From Mansonella perstans (Eukaryota; Nematoda; Chromadorea; Rhabditida; Onchocercidae), in contig JBAMDO010000260.1 of assembly GCA_037074765.1 (NCBI GenBank), positions 1 to 64,000 of the forward strand: a stretch of DNA of 64,000 nucleotides, read 5' to 3'. The position numbers were made by a program, and so were the translations under genes. The notes below the pieces were generated by a model that saw nothing but the letters and a program-made list of their open reading frames with translations, did no database searches and had not been told where the DNA came from. Shown here one piece after another: positions 1 to 13,800 of this stretch (position 1 is the first letter of the stretch; each line of letters opens with the position of its first letter).

Positions 1-833
1 GGGTGGGAATGATGATGGTGAGTGTAATGTTTGTCAGGTTATCAAGTTTTTGTGATAAGGGCACGAAACATTTCAAGGTGCATGATTTAATTAGTTAGTT
101 AGTTGCAATTAATTATTAGCAGTACAAGTGTTGTGAGACTTTAATGCACGGATTGAAATCACAAAGCAATAACTAGAAATAGTGTTATCAGCCTACAATA
201 CATTTAGTTATATAATTCAGTTTAAACAAAATACTTAAATAAACAATGAATAGAATCTGCAGTTTCCTAATCGATAATTTTGGATACTAATATTATCAAT
301 TAATTTTGTTATTATCGATTTTGTTTTATATATATATATACTCTTAATGAGTAATAATTAAATATCACTGCTAGTTAGTAGTTTATATTGACATTTATAC
401 TGACATTCGTCAAAGTTTTCCGTTAAATATAGCCATTAATTAAAATATGCTTTTTTTATTTTAAAAATATTTCTGAGATTTAACACTAAAAATTTCACTG
501 TTTAATGTATTATTTAATTTGATAGATTTTTTTTTTGTGAATTACTTTTAGATTGTTAAAATACATTAGATGGAAATTGTTTAAATTTTATATTAATATA
601 ACATTTTTCGTGAAATGTGGACCATCATAGGTTAGTTGGTCTGTTAGTCTGCAAGAAATTATTGTCCTTTATTGTTTTTTTTTTTTTTTTTTTTTTCTCT
701 CCCTCACTTCGCTAATATAACATACGCATGTAGCTTTTTGGTCAAAAAATGGAAGGAACCTCTTCCGCAGTATAGATACATCGAGTTTATATTTGAAATT
801 TAATTTCAGATTATTTCATTTATATTTTATAAA
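1..833. other. AT-rich upstream region of zyg-11, no gene seen
   Basis: No coding exon was recognised on either strand. The stretch holds a long T run (about 675-696) and short TA runs (about 330-340). A typical nematode acceptor lies at 801-809, and the zyg-11 ATG follows 24 bases later. The most likely role of 810-833 is a short 5' UTR that receives a spliced leader; this is inference from position and motif. Confidence 0.5.
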
Positions 834-3800
834 ATGACGAGCATCTGCTACGATGAAAGTATGGAATCATCGCCATCATCGCTGCTACGATTATCACTAC
901 AAGTTGTTGCTAGAACGATGTTTGAATATCACTGGTTTCCTTCCATCGAGAATCCTCTACCGTCGGAAATTTCCGATTCCATCATGGCTACGCTTCGTTT
1001 GAACAATTGGCTTGACAGTAAAACGATGGCACTCTTTGATAAGCGTTTCCGCCTAACTGAAGTTAGATTATTTGTAAAATATTGACATCAATATAACGTT
1101 AAGAGTCAAAAACAATAATTGTATTGAAATCTTGGCATGAACATGCTGACAAAAGAAGCCCAAACAAGCAGAAAAATAATGGAACTAATTTAAAAAATTT
1201 TAAAGTGTGGATTTTTCAGTGACAGCACCAATTTTACATTAGAAAATTTATATGTAGATTTTGTAGTGCTGTTTGTTTATTTTTGCAAGCATCTTCAGAG
1301 CATTTTAATTTTAGGGTAAAAATTTGAATGAGCCGGGAAATTACTAATTTGAATTATTTTGAATTATTACTAATGACTTTTATCGAAGTGTCAATGACTT
1401 TTCCGTAAAAAATAACTTTTAGATGTGAACCTTTATTTATAACTTCATTAGTATATTGATTCTTTGCAATATTTATCAACTGGCAAAACTATTCTACAAG
1501 CGATTCATTATAGGTACATTTATCACATTCCTTGCTGACAACTATGACAATTGAAATGTTGCGAATGCATTCAATAAAGCGTCTTACTATTCGTGATACT
1601 TCAGTTGGCGATTCTCTTAGTGATTTGCGTGCTATTTTGCAGTTGTTTGAATCCAATGCATTAATGTCTCTGGAATACATAGATATGTCTGGTAAGCTGC
1701 CATGAAACTATAATTTATTTAATCTTTTAAGGACACACTTTGAATAAATCAATTTGATTTCTCCGTTTCATTTTGATCTTTATGAATTCATTTTACTAGT
1801 GATACTGTTTTGCCGTCTTCAAGAAATCTTGACAAATCCACTTCCGTCAATTCCGTAAATTGATATGCAATCGGAAGTTACACTTTGCCTTTCGGCGATT
1901 TTTCACTAATTGTTCAACTTCAGGTATAACGCCAGTCACATATATAAGTTACCTAGCAGATCTGAAGCACTTGACAACTTTAATTGTTTCTGAAGCACCG
2001 GCATTTGGAGATATTGAATTAAAAATGGTGTGTGAAGAGATGCGCAACATCAGAATCCTTGATTTGTCGCAGACAACTGTTACAGCAATTTCACCATTAT
2101 ATTATTTAAAGTGAACTGTTTTAGTTTTTGTTGATTTTTTATATTTTATTTCTTTTTTGTGTTTATTGGCATGCATTTACTTTATTTAAGACAAGTAATT
2201 TTATATTTTCAATTTGAAAGCAATGCATATAAGTGATTCGGTTTCCAGAGACACTTTGGAAATACTTGTTATGCATCGACTTAAATTTTCTCGTGCCGTA
2301 GCAATAAATGGTGCCGCAAATACATTACGATTTCTCAATAAGTTAACATTTCTGGATATTTCGGATAAGAAAGTTGATGTGTTACCAAACAGGTATGTTT
2401 GGAAGGGAAATATAATTTATTAGTTTACTGTTGCTCAGAATATATTTTTACTAAATTGCATGTTCAAGTTTCATTTCTAATGGGAACACAAAAGGTTTAA
2501 GTTTTAATGAAGTAATAATCCAGTTAGTGTAAATTTGACCGGTGGTGCACTTATCATTGTAAGAGTAAAGGAAAAAAATGAATAAAGGCGTGAAATACTA
2601 TCTCCAGAATACATTTGGAACTCCTGTTTAGTGACAAATGATCATTACTTCAGCATTGGTGAGCCGCTTCAAGTTGATATCGGGACACTGGTAATTCGTG
2701 ATATTGTAACATCCGGCATACCGTGGTGGCCACGTCTTCAGTTCTTGGACGTTGCTGGAAATGCCTTGAATTTTGATAGCCTTGTACTTGCTATTGATTA
2801 TATTACAAAATTCTTATCTATGCATCCTTATTTGGTCTTCATATCTATTTTGGATACTTCTTTAAATCGGCATCCTTATCAGTACCCGTATGAAAGAGAT
2901 AAACCATTGCAAGTAAGATTTTCTATATTAATTAATATGGGAATGTTGTAATTAATCTAAAATTCATGAATTATCTGTGTATTCACTAAAATTTGTTATA
3001 TTTACTATCTACAGATAGCTAATGGTGGCACACGTGCTCAGTGTCTTCTTTCACTGCAACGATATTGGCGTCCAGATCGAGAGGCTTTTGCATCGCATGC
3101 ATTGCAAGCCGTATATTATCTTCTGCAAACCTCTTATGATGAATTTCAGCCCTCGGATTTGCGTCTCACTATCCGGGTAAACTTTTAGCTTATTATGCAT
3201 TATTAGAAAATGAATTCTGCATAACCGTTCGAAGTTTCACTTGAAATTTCGGAATTTTTTCCCAGATTTTTAGGGTGTTGTATTGTCGATGCTTAATCAT
3301 AAAAAAAACATTGCTATACAAATGGCAGGGAGCGCTTGCCTTTATCATCTGTGCAAGTAAGTTCTGGATTATAATTGATCGGAGTCGTAGTGAGCTAGTA
3401 ATAAAATAAACATAAGATACTGATCCCTTCTATTTTTTCATGTAACTTTTTAGATGCCTAACAGTTCTTATTATTTTCATGATATTTGCAGAACAAGCAA
3501 GTTTTTGCAGATCGAAACGAATTAATCAACTCACTGCGCTGGAAACACGTCACTGCGTTGATCGATGCTTAGATGCGGCTGAAAATCATCCTCGGATGGT
3601 TCAGGTGGAATTTTTCATTATTATTATTAAAATGACGATCTTATCGCTGGGTGAGAATTCAGAGGAATTGCAGATGAATATTTTTTCTCATTTCATTTGT
3701 TTATCAGATGAAGATTTTCTTCTCTTGTTTACCAGTTAATTTTCCATCTCTGAAAAGTTATTCTGGAATGAAATTAGTTTTTACTTTCAGCTACAAAAGA

Positions 3801-6364
3801 ATATTTGGCTTACGGTATGTAGCGATCATTTATTACAGTCACTGAATTTTGATATATTCCGGACATGTGAAGTAGCCTTAGAATCAATGGTAAACACACG
3901 GGATCCTTCAGTTTCAAGGTAGAGCATATTTCATGGATATAGAAGGGTAAAGATCTTTTTATTGTTAAATTCGTCTTTTCTGAGAGACTGGAATCATTAT
4001 CTATCCTTGGAATTCATAAAACGAGACAAATCCCATTTGAGCTCATTTCTATGTGAAAACTTTACCGATTCCAAAAAATTTAGCGAAATTCCTTTATTTA
4101 TTGCAGAATGACAATCGCGGTTGTATCAATTTTGGCACCCAAATTACCAACAGAACAAAGCCATCGTTTAGCCACAAATAAGCGATATGTCGCGCATTTG
4201 ATTGAAATGATCAATGAAAATCTAGATAATCCAGACATTGGACATGACAATTTCAATAATTTCACAGTAAAATTTACTTTGTCTGCACTCTGGAACTTGA
4301 CAGGTATTTTGTTTCTATGTGAATATGAAATACGCAGCAGTCAGTATTAAACAGGAATTTTGGAATCTTACTGTAGACCAAATTTGTATCCAAAACGAAT
4401 TATAAGTTAGTAATTTTTCGACAAGATTTTTTCCACTCTGACATGTGATAGGTGCGTTAAAAAAATAAACACCTAGAAAATAAAGGTAATTTGTATTAAT
4501 AGTGATAGTTGCTAGAAAACATTGCTTTTAACCTGACTTGTTCAGAACACGCTACTTAGTCTTCTTGGTTTCATTTCTTTATTTGTTCAGCTTCTTTTCA
4601 ACCCATTTTTCTTTTATTGTGCTGATCTATTTCCGATGAATCACCGGTTACTTGTCGATTATTCGTACAGCTTGGTGGCATTGCAGCGGCATTTGGCATT
4701 TTACAGCAATATCAGAATAATACCAATATACAAACCAAGGTTCTTGGCCTTTTGGTGAGTCTTGTTTGTGATCACTAACATCTATTTAAAGCTAATTTAT
4801 TTTACTTACTAATAGTTCAGTTCGTTTCAGCTGTTTTTTGCAACATAATTTTGTAGTTTCCTGTCAAATCTTTCTTGGACACCACTACTGAAGGCTGATA
4901 ATGGTTGTTGTGAGCAGAAATGAAATATAGTCATGGGAACTTTAAATTTGTGCTTCAGAACTATCGATAGAATTATCGATAACTTTTTCATGAAAATATA
5001 AACAGCTGATTTTAAAGTGTTTTTTTGATTAGTAGAGAATGAGATTGGAAATAGATTCTATGTATTTTTTTCAGAATAACATTGCGGAAGTAAAAGGCCT
5101 GAAAAGGCGAATAGTACATCATCGGTATATTCGGACGGTCTTGTAAGTTTATTTTTTGTTTAGTGATGAAGCGTTTTTGCATGTGTTTCGTGTTTTCTAG
5201 ATAGATTTAAAAGCTAATGAAAAGCGAAGCGGCCAATAATTCTTAGAAAGATATGCATTGTTGTGCATCTGATCTTACGCTCGAAAACAACAAAAATTGT
5301 TCAGGGAGCTGTTGGAAAGTGATTTGATGCCTGACAATTTTGCTGCAGATGTTGGTAGTGTAAGACATATCGATGTTTCATATTTTGCTGCTGGAATATT
5401 GGCTAATCTATTGGACTGTGGGCCGTGGACATTTGAACCATCATCCGATTATTGTAATCAGTCGTTGGTTGGTTTTTTCTAGCCAGTCAGTCATAGAAGC
5501 GATTTTTCGATTATTATTTGAATAGTTTTCTTCTCCAATAGTAGCGGTTAGTGTATTCACCGAATGATTTTAAATATTTAAGGGTTACAGTGACATATCA
5601 GAACGAGTTAGCGGATGTTTTAATACTATTTTTCGTAATTTATCTCTTGGCATATAATATGAAATTTGCAATTTCTTGATTTCATTGAATTATAGATGAT
5701 GGCAGTGAAGAGATGGCCCAAAGCATTGCTAACCATGGTTGCCTATCGGTAACTGTTTTATTTCTTTCTTTTCTGTAATTTACATTATTTTCGCTTGGTA
5801 AAAAAATGTCTCAAAAATTTTTCTCTCCAAAAAACAAAAAAAAAATGTCAAAAAATTTGGAAACTGAGGAATTGTTCCTCACTGAGAGTTTTTGGAAGAA
5901 CAGTTTCGTTATTGCCCTTAAAAAAATTTCAAAGGAACTAAGGCTAAATTGGATTGCTGTGTTTACTTTCCTTCATTATTTTTATGTTATAAGGACTGGA
6001 ATTGTTTTTTCTTTCTTCGCCTATAGCGACGAAGGAAGTAATTTACGGAAAATATGCCAGTGACTCTTATTGATCAGTCACCCATGTGCAGTTTACTTTT
6101 AGGTCATTCATGCCTTTCTTTGTGTTACTGAAACAGGATGCTATAAGTGGAGCGCAGATGTGGGCCGCATGGGCAATTCAACATGTATGTATCAGTGATA
6201 AACAAAACAGTTATATGAAGTTGCTTCTTTCACAAGGAGGACGAGAAGAATTTTTACGTTTAGTCAATTCAAGGTTTGCTCATCCAGACGCTGTGCAGCT
6301 TGCTCATTCCGTGCTCAATTTGATCAAACACTCTACTTGTGATTCATCAAACCTCAAGAATTAA
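834..6364 (+). CDS. zyg-11: ZYG-11 family protein, substrate receptor of a CUL-2 ubiquitin ligase
   Basis: Fifteen exons join in frame to about 783 residues: 834-1073, 1514-1691, 1924-2110, 2234-2392, 2654-2912, 3015-3176, 3274-3356, 3511-3604, 3791-3918, 4107-4303, 4636-4754, 5075-5142, 5305-5467, 5696-5748, 6103-6364. The N-terminal half carries leucine-rich repeats (motifs such as LDLSQTTV, FLDISDKK, FLDVAGN). The C-terminal half is armadillo-like, with ZYG11 signatures QKNIWLTVCSD, ALWNLTDESP, KVLGLLNNIAEV, SYFAAGI, MVAYRSF and MWAAWAIQHVC. Length fits the family (about 740-800). These match ZYG11 better than the ZER1 paralogue. Known family role: recognising substrates for CUL2-elongin ligases; in C. 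elegans zyg-11 acts in meiosis and early-embryo polarity. The acceptor at 808-809 suits trans-splicing. Oddity: exon 11 (from 4636) is preceded by CCG, not AG, although conserved residues and reading phase require it. Confidence 0.9.
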
Positions 6365-7950
6365 ATCATTAATTTGAAAAATATGCTGTACAAAAATAGA
6401 CATGCATCAAATTTTTTGGCCAACTGATGTTATAGTCTTTCTGTAATTTTTGCTCTTCTTTAAATAAAGCTTAGATGCATTTGCCTATCTTATGCTTCTT
6501 AAAAGTTATTTTCTCTGCTGTAGTTCCAAAATTTGATATTGCTTATGAAATGCTTCCAGTCTACATGAATATTTTAGTCTTAATTTCAATTCTTTGTTTT
6601 TAGGACATTATCAAATTTTAATAACGATTTTTTGATGCTCCATTTTTCATGATGGATGATTTTTTAACTTATATAAATCTTCATGTTTTAATGTATTGGA
6701 AAGTTTTAATTCTTCTTATGGTAATTTTCTTTATCATTATTTATGATATTGGAAAATTGGGAAGGAGTGCAGTATCTGTGTGAAAATCAGGATCTGCTAT
6801 GGTTATATAATTATTTTGTGCTTGTTTATATTCATTTATTTCATTCCTCAATTTTGTACATTTCTTCTTTTCACATTGTATAAATTGTTCAATTACTCTG
6901 GTTCGCCATTTTTAGACAGTGCCCAAAAGTTAACATATCGATTTGTTCCAATCCATCGTATATATATATTTATCATTCATTCGAAGATCTTAGCAATTGA
7001 TCAGGACTTTCATTAAGTTTTCTCATTTTATAGTAGTAAAGTTTTTTTTTCCTTTTTTCCCGATATTTGACTATTCAGTTTGACTGCCTAAATCAATTGT
7101 GTTTTTTTAATATATATATATATATCTTGATGATATTTGTCTGCCTGCAAATTCTTTTAAACTTATGTCCATAATTTTTCATTTGTTTTACAATTGATCA
7201 AGTGCAATTCCAAAAAAAAATTCTGGATAATATAAATAGCTAAAGAATTACTTTCATTCACAATGTACAAATATATCTTTTCTTATTTACATATTTTTTC
7301 ACATAATAAATAATAATTTGTTAACCTAAAGAAGAAAAATGATTTACTATATATATAATGTTTATATATAATTCATTATACTATAGTAAAATGATTCCTT
7401 ATAGTTTTGTTTACTATTTATCAAATCATTATATGGATTTGCTTTGTAAATTTTTCTCAAAAATATAATTTTGAACGTATTTTCCATTCTATTACAGTTT
7501 TTCAATTTTTTTATTTTTATTTTGTTTTACAAGCAATTAATAATTATTATTGAGAGATTTCTAATTTATATCTTCTCATGTCACAGAAAAGAAGGACTAT
7601 AAGGAAGGAGGAAAATTAATGAAAATTTCTTATGTCAACAATCAAATCAATTTTTTTTGCAAACTTTTGCAAAATGGTTTCTAGTAAATCATTAAATTTA
7701 AACAACCAATATTTGAATGTGTATTTTTTTCTTTATATCTTTGTGCTACTTAATATTTAATTGTAAAAATTTTTCAATTAAAATTTAGATGTAAAAATTT
7801 TACAAAGTAAATTAAAAGAAATTTTTTTGCTAATAAGAGAATTGCTGAAAAATAATAATAATAATAATAATGAAAGAGGGTGATTGTCTGATATATAAAT
7901 TTGATTATTTCATTATTTATTTCCATATTAATTTTATATGTTTATGTATA

Positions 7951-8009
7951 ATATGTGCGTGTGTGTGTACGTGTGTGTGTGTGTGTTTGTACGTGTGTAT
8001 GTGTGTGTG

Positions 8010-8054
<45 letters not shown>

Positions 8055-8072
8055 GTGTGTGTGTGTGTGTCC
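7951..8072. repeat. (GT)n microsatellite
   Basis: About 120 bases of near-perfect GT dinucleotides with scattered TA and GC interruptions. Four overlapping ORFs of Val/Cys or His/Thr repeats on both strands arise from it and are not genes. Confidence 0.9.
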
Positions 8073-8299
8073 ATGTATTATACATATGTGTGTATTTATA
8101 TGAGTATAAAATGTATGTTTGTGTATTTTTATTGGTGTGCCGAAGTAATTGATTTGATTTGAGTATAATAATAACAGATGGCAAAGCAATGACCTTCTCA
8201 CACTTTTATGTTCCTAAATCCTTTTCAATCGTACTCTTTTTATCCGATATTTTAGAAATAAGAATTGAAAGAAATGGAATAAATTTGATATATGAGAAA

Positions 8300-8341
8300 G
8301 AAAGAGAGAGAGAAAGGGGGAGAGAGAGAGAGAAAGAGATG
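8300..8341. repeat. GA-rich microsatellite
   Basis: Short GA dinucleotide tract interrupted by G and A runs. Confidence 0.8.
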
Positions 8342-9136
8342 AAAAATTCATTTTGTGACAATATGGCAGTAATAAATTACAAAGTACACAAAGTACAATC
8401 AAAAAAGGTTAATCGTTTTGGATAATTTATTTAATTCTTTGACATATTTTATTTCATTATTTTATTACTTTAATTAAAAAAATAATACATTTCTATTTAA
8501 AAAATTTTTATACTGAAAAGAATTTTTTTTTTTTCTTTCGATTTTCACTAAAACAATACTTTTTTTTTCAAACTTTTACCAATATTGAATAGTACTTATG
8601 TTACAGTACTAAATTACTGGAAAAAATTTTTTTTTCAGCTTTTTGATATGATAGCATTTGTTTGAATTCCTTTAATATTTGTGTAGATATTATTCATTTC
8701 TTAAAAAGTTGCGTACATTTGAATAATTATTGTATAATTATTCAATTTTATATGTAATTAATGAATGTTTGATTAACTGAACTGACATTAATTGATGAGT
8801 GAAAAAGAAAAAGTGAAGAAAAGATGTTAGATTAAAATTAAGTTTGTAATTTTTTTTTTTTTTTTGCTTTGTTTTAAAAATCAAAATTACATTTATTCTT
8901 TTTTTTTATTATTTAAATAAATTTTATGTTTTTGTATTTTGAAAGAATTTCTTTTAACAATTCATTACCGTAATCATTTCGAGAGGAAGGGGAGGAGATG
9001 GACAGGTAATTAAATTAGAAAATGTCCTTGACGAAAGGGAATAGAAAAAGTTTAAATAGATGAATGAATGAATTGAGAGTAGATTGATAGAAATAGTTAA
9101 GAAGTACTGTGATAATTACATATAAATGTAATTGTA

Positions 9137-9500
9137 AATGGAGAAAAAGAAAGAAAAGAGAGAGAGAGAGAGAGAAAAAGAGAGGGTGAGAAAGAAAATG
9201 AAAAAAATAAGAAATAAGGTTAAAAGAAGAAAGAATAAAAAAAAAAAGAAAAGAGATAGTAATTTTTATTGAATGAATGAATGAATTTTAATATTAGCAT
9301 CACTTTGATTCAATTCTATTCACAAAATAATTCCTTTGATCATTGCCGAAAATTACCACCTATTATAACTTTCCGATTTTTGTCCAATAATTTTTTTGAA
9401 TTCACTTCTCTCCTCCTCTCTATCTCTCTCTCTCCCATTCATTCATTCTCTCCATCTCATACTCTTTTATCCTACTCTCTCCATCTCTTTCCTTTTCTTT
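9137..9500. repeat. Purine tract followed by pyrimidine tract
   Basis: A GA-rich tract with GAATGAAT-type words (about 9137-9286) is followed by a CT-rich tract (about 9408-9500) containing CATTCATTC and CTCTCTCTC. The two are roughly complementary, so they could pair or form triplex-type structure. No coding support. Confidence 0.6.
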
Positions 9501-10836
9501 CTTACATTATTAATTTATATGTTTAAATTTTTTTTTTCCTTTTTTTTGATAGATAAATTATAATTAAATTTAATTTTACCTGCAGTTAATTATTGCTATT
9601 CCTTGTTGTTGTAATTTAATTTATATGTTCAAATACCATTTTATCATTTTGCAATAATATATTTTTGTTAAATTTTGATCAAATCACTTTAATCAATCAA
9701 TATTTGCCTTTTTTCCAATGTTAATGATTTAATCAAAATGGTTAATGATAAATATTGTTGTCATTTTGAAATTTCACAATTAATTTTTGAAGAAAAAAAC
9801 CGGAAAAATGAGCAATTCGAAAAAGTAAAATCGGGAAAATAAATCACCAAACATTGAAAGAGAAAAAAAGTAGAAAAGAAAAGGAAATGCAAAAAATTCA
9901 AAAACAAATATAATTTAACTTCAAAGACAAAAACAACAAAAACAACAAGCTTGACATTATCCCTTGACATTTCTTCAATAATTTTCAATAATTATTATTT
10001 GTTAATTATAACTTGTCATTGCGTTTCATCAATCGATTAAACTATCGTTTAATATTTGAATTTGAAAAATAAATTAAATTAAACCATTCACTCTATCAAT
10101 GTATAAATTATGAAATACAATAGTAAATTATAATTTAGCACAGAAAAAAAAAACAAATGGCAAATATTCCCCGAATGTTGCTGTAGCAAATTGCCGTCAT
10201 TCTCTTTGAGTTTCTACAAAAAATTAAAATGGAAATTTTAAATTTAAAACAAACAAGCAAAAAAACTGTAAAATACAGTAATTTAAGTGTTAAAATTAAG
10301 CAAACAATATCTTAATTGATTTATATATGCATTCGTTTATATTTTGTAGCAAGCTTAACTGCAACAAAATAACAGTGCATTGAAAGTTTCAAATTTTAAC
10401 AAAATTTTTTGAAAGCTACAAAATGAGATCAGTTGATTACATAATTTAGCAATTTACATTAATTTATCGAAATTAATCGTTATAAAATTTTCACAGATTA
10501 TATCGATCACTATTAATTATAAATTAATGCATTTTGATAATAATATAATTGTTTTCTCTCACCATCTTATATATATATATATAATTTATATCAATTTCAG
10601 TAATTGTATTATGACACCATGATTAGCTAATATGATAACTTATTATGATAAACTTGTCTAATTTTAAAGCAATTAAAATTTACAAAAACAAACAACTGCG
10701 ATGAATTAATCATCGTTAATTACAACATTTATTTTTCAAAAAAAAAGATGGAAATTTAACAATGATGGAAAGTAAAGTAATTAATTTGTAAATTATGAAT
10801 TAAACATAAGAAATGAAAAGAAAAAAACTGAAGGAA

Positions 10837-13800
10837 TCATGAAATGAATAAAGTTTGTCGTTCATCTGATAACCTTTCTTCATCATCTCGTATAATTGAT
10901 TTTGTTGTGGTAACAGCGGCAATAGTAGCGGTAGTAGCGGTAGTAGTAGTAGTTGTTGTTGTTGTTGTTGTATTAATAGTAGTCGTATTACTAGTGGTAT
11001 TATTGGTGATATATGGTATTAAATCACGTTCAAAATTTAAACATGGTGGACAAGTTGTGGAAGAAGATGATGATGATGGTGAACAAGATGATGGTAAAGT
11101 TGTTGGTGATACAGGTACAGCGGTAATATTTGCAAAAAACATTTGTGAAATAAACTGTGGTGAAAATGCAAAACGCGAATGCATTTTAGTTCCCCAATCT
11201 GTAACTAAGGAAAGTAATTAATTTCAAATTTTAAATTTATACTTAAATAATTATTTTATTTTTAAAATATTTCTTATTAATTTTAGCTGGAAATAAAAGT
11301 TTAGATGTAAATTTCTAGAACACACAATATAGTAATTGTAATTCAAAATTTTTGTACTATACAAACTATAACATAAATTGACAGGTTTTTTCATTTCAAG
11401 TATATTTTAAAATTAGTTAGTAAAACAATAGAAATTTAAATAAAATATTTAGAATTTAAGTAAATTAATAAAGTAGTGGAAATTTAGGTAAAATATTTAG
11501 AATTTAAGGAAGCGAAAGTAAAATGAGTTGAAATTTTTTTGAAACTCAAGCAAATAATCAAAAGCTTAGTTATTCAACTTTCACGCATAAAATATTTTAA
11601 TTAATTACTAAAATTATTTCATACGATACATTTATTAAATAAAGTGCGAAATCTTTCCTTTTTTTTTATTATTCTGGAATTTTTTAATGATGAAAAAGTT
11701 GTTTGAATATATTCTTAATCGATAACTTATTTAATTCAATAAAGTAAAATTCACTTACATTGGCGAATTAATGCCTGCTGCATAATTGCTGGACTATACA
11801 AATTGGATAGTAACATTGGTGCATTGTCATTACGAACATCCCTAAGAAACAATTTTATTCAAATATTAATTGTCTAAGTATTAATTATTCTAATTTTTCT
11901 TTTGTATTTTGCTTAATAATTCATTTAAAAACTTTTTTAACAAAAAAAATTGATAAAAAAATTCTTGATATTCTTGAGTAAATTTTTTTTCAAGTGAATT
12001 TAATTAATGAATAATTAAATAAATACATGAAATAACAAATAAGTTCACTTAATTTTTTTTCGAATCATAAAAAAAATGAAAAATTTGAAATTACAAATTT
12101 TTACAATAACCTTGTCACCATGCAATTGTAGCAATCTCAATTGCTTTTTTGCCTTCCAAATTATTAATTAATTAATTGTTATTTTTCAACTTCTTCAACT
12201 GTTATTGTATATTTGTATTAATTATTAGTTAGTTATTATTTTCATTAAGTACTTCGAAAATTTTTTTAAATCGCTTATACAAAATATACTGTTGGAAATC
12301 ACTGAGATCAGTTAATGTTCAAAGTTGTATTATTGCTAAATGTATTAATTATATTTCAGTATTAATTAGTTAAGTAATGAATAGCTAAATTATGTTAATT
12401 GTACTTTATTACTAATTAATTAATGAAAAATTAAGTTGACAAAAAGTTTTTGCGATATTTGAATATACAAAAGTAAGAAACAAAGATGTTATGAAATGTT
12501 TATTGCAAAGAAATATTTGGCCAGTTTTGAATAATTTTAAATTTAAAATTTTAATCATTTTAAATTTTAAACATCAAAGTTTACAAAAAAGGTTTTTTAA
12601 AACACCTTGAACAAAAATAATGGTTACATCAGAAACGTACAAATCATATTCAGGTGATCGTCCATTTGGATCACGAAAACCTTTTGCAAATGGATTTTTT
12701 TCAATTTTCAATTTTGTAATTAATTGATTTTGATATGCTGTAACAGCCATGAATTGGGTTTCTTTAAATTGAAATGTCTTGTAATGCTCGTTGTGTAAAT
12801 CGATTGTTAATGTCTAAAAAAAGAAAAAAATTACAAAATAAAATGAATTGAATGAATAGAAAAAAGAAAAAAAGAACTGACAAAGTGATAATAAAAAGAT
12901 GAAAGCTAAAAGTAAATTTTTTGACCGTAAGTTTTTTTTAATTAAATTCTTTTTATTTTCTTAGGGCTGAAAGTTTTTAGGCAAAAAAGTTTCTCTTTTT
13001 TTAAATACGACAGATAATTTTATCGTGACACTTAACAAGAATTGACCGCTAATTAATAAGGATAATCAGTTATTAATTGATAAGGATTAGTTAGCTATTA
13101 ATTGATAAGAATTAATTAGTTATTAATTGATAAGATTAGTTAGATGTTGTTGTTAGCTATTAATTGATCGGAATTAGTTAGCTGTTAATTGAAAAAATTG
13201 GTCGAGTTGTTATTTCAATAAAATTGATTAAAAAATGATATAATGAAAAGAAAACTTTGAATCATTCTAAAATTTAAACAGGTTATCATATTACTTACAA
13301 ACATATATACATATATCTGAGGAATAATTTTTTGAAATTTTATCAAAAAAAAAACGAAATCAAATTGCCTGTTCGATAGGTCTTTCACGTGGTCGTCTTA
13401 CAACATGTATACGTGGCTGATATTTGTGCATTGAATTTAAAATTAGCTGTAAAAAAGTTTGTTTAATTTAAAAAAATTATTTTCTTCCAATAATTTGAAA
13501 TTAAAGCAAAAAAAAATCCAAGAACGATCGATAACTTACATGTCCAGTTTTATCAATTTCATTATTGGTTAGTTTGGCTTTTTCAAATGAAATAGTTTGA
13601 TTGCAAAGCTGTAACAATTATTATTTTTTTTCGATAGTTCAAATTCTTATTTGAATAGTAATTAAATTTCTTGTTAGCTTCTTTCTCTTAAAATTCTTAA
13701 TGTGCAGGATAATAATTGTCTCTTATTTGAATAATAATTAAATAGTAATTGTTTCTTATTTGAATAGTAACTTTCTCTTAGTTTTTCTATTGTACTAATG

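Larger units (their letters stand above)
6365..10836. other. Intergenic spacer between convergent genes
   Basis: This is about 4.5 kb of AT-rich sequence between the 3' ends of zyg-11 (+) and the T-box gene (-). AATAAA-like words around 6460 may serve zyg-11 polyadenylation. It contains TA runs, a (GT)n array near 8.0 kb and GA/CT tracts at 8.3, 9.15 and 9.45 kb. Small ORFs here are simple-sequence or AT-rich chance frames without splice support. Confidence 0.6.

Noticed and set aside
7870..8201. Four overlapping ORFs of Val/Cys or His/Thr repeats
   Set aside because: They are translations of the GT microsatellite in both strands; no splice or family support.
10844..11221. Plus-strand 125-residue ORF with a Val-rich run
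   Set aside because: Shadow of the T-box gene's last exon on the opposite strand.
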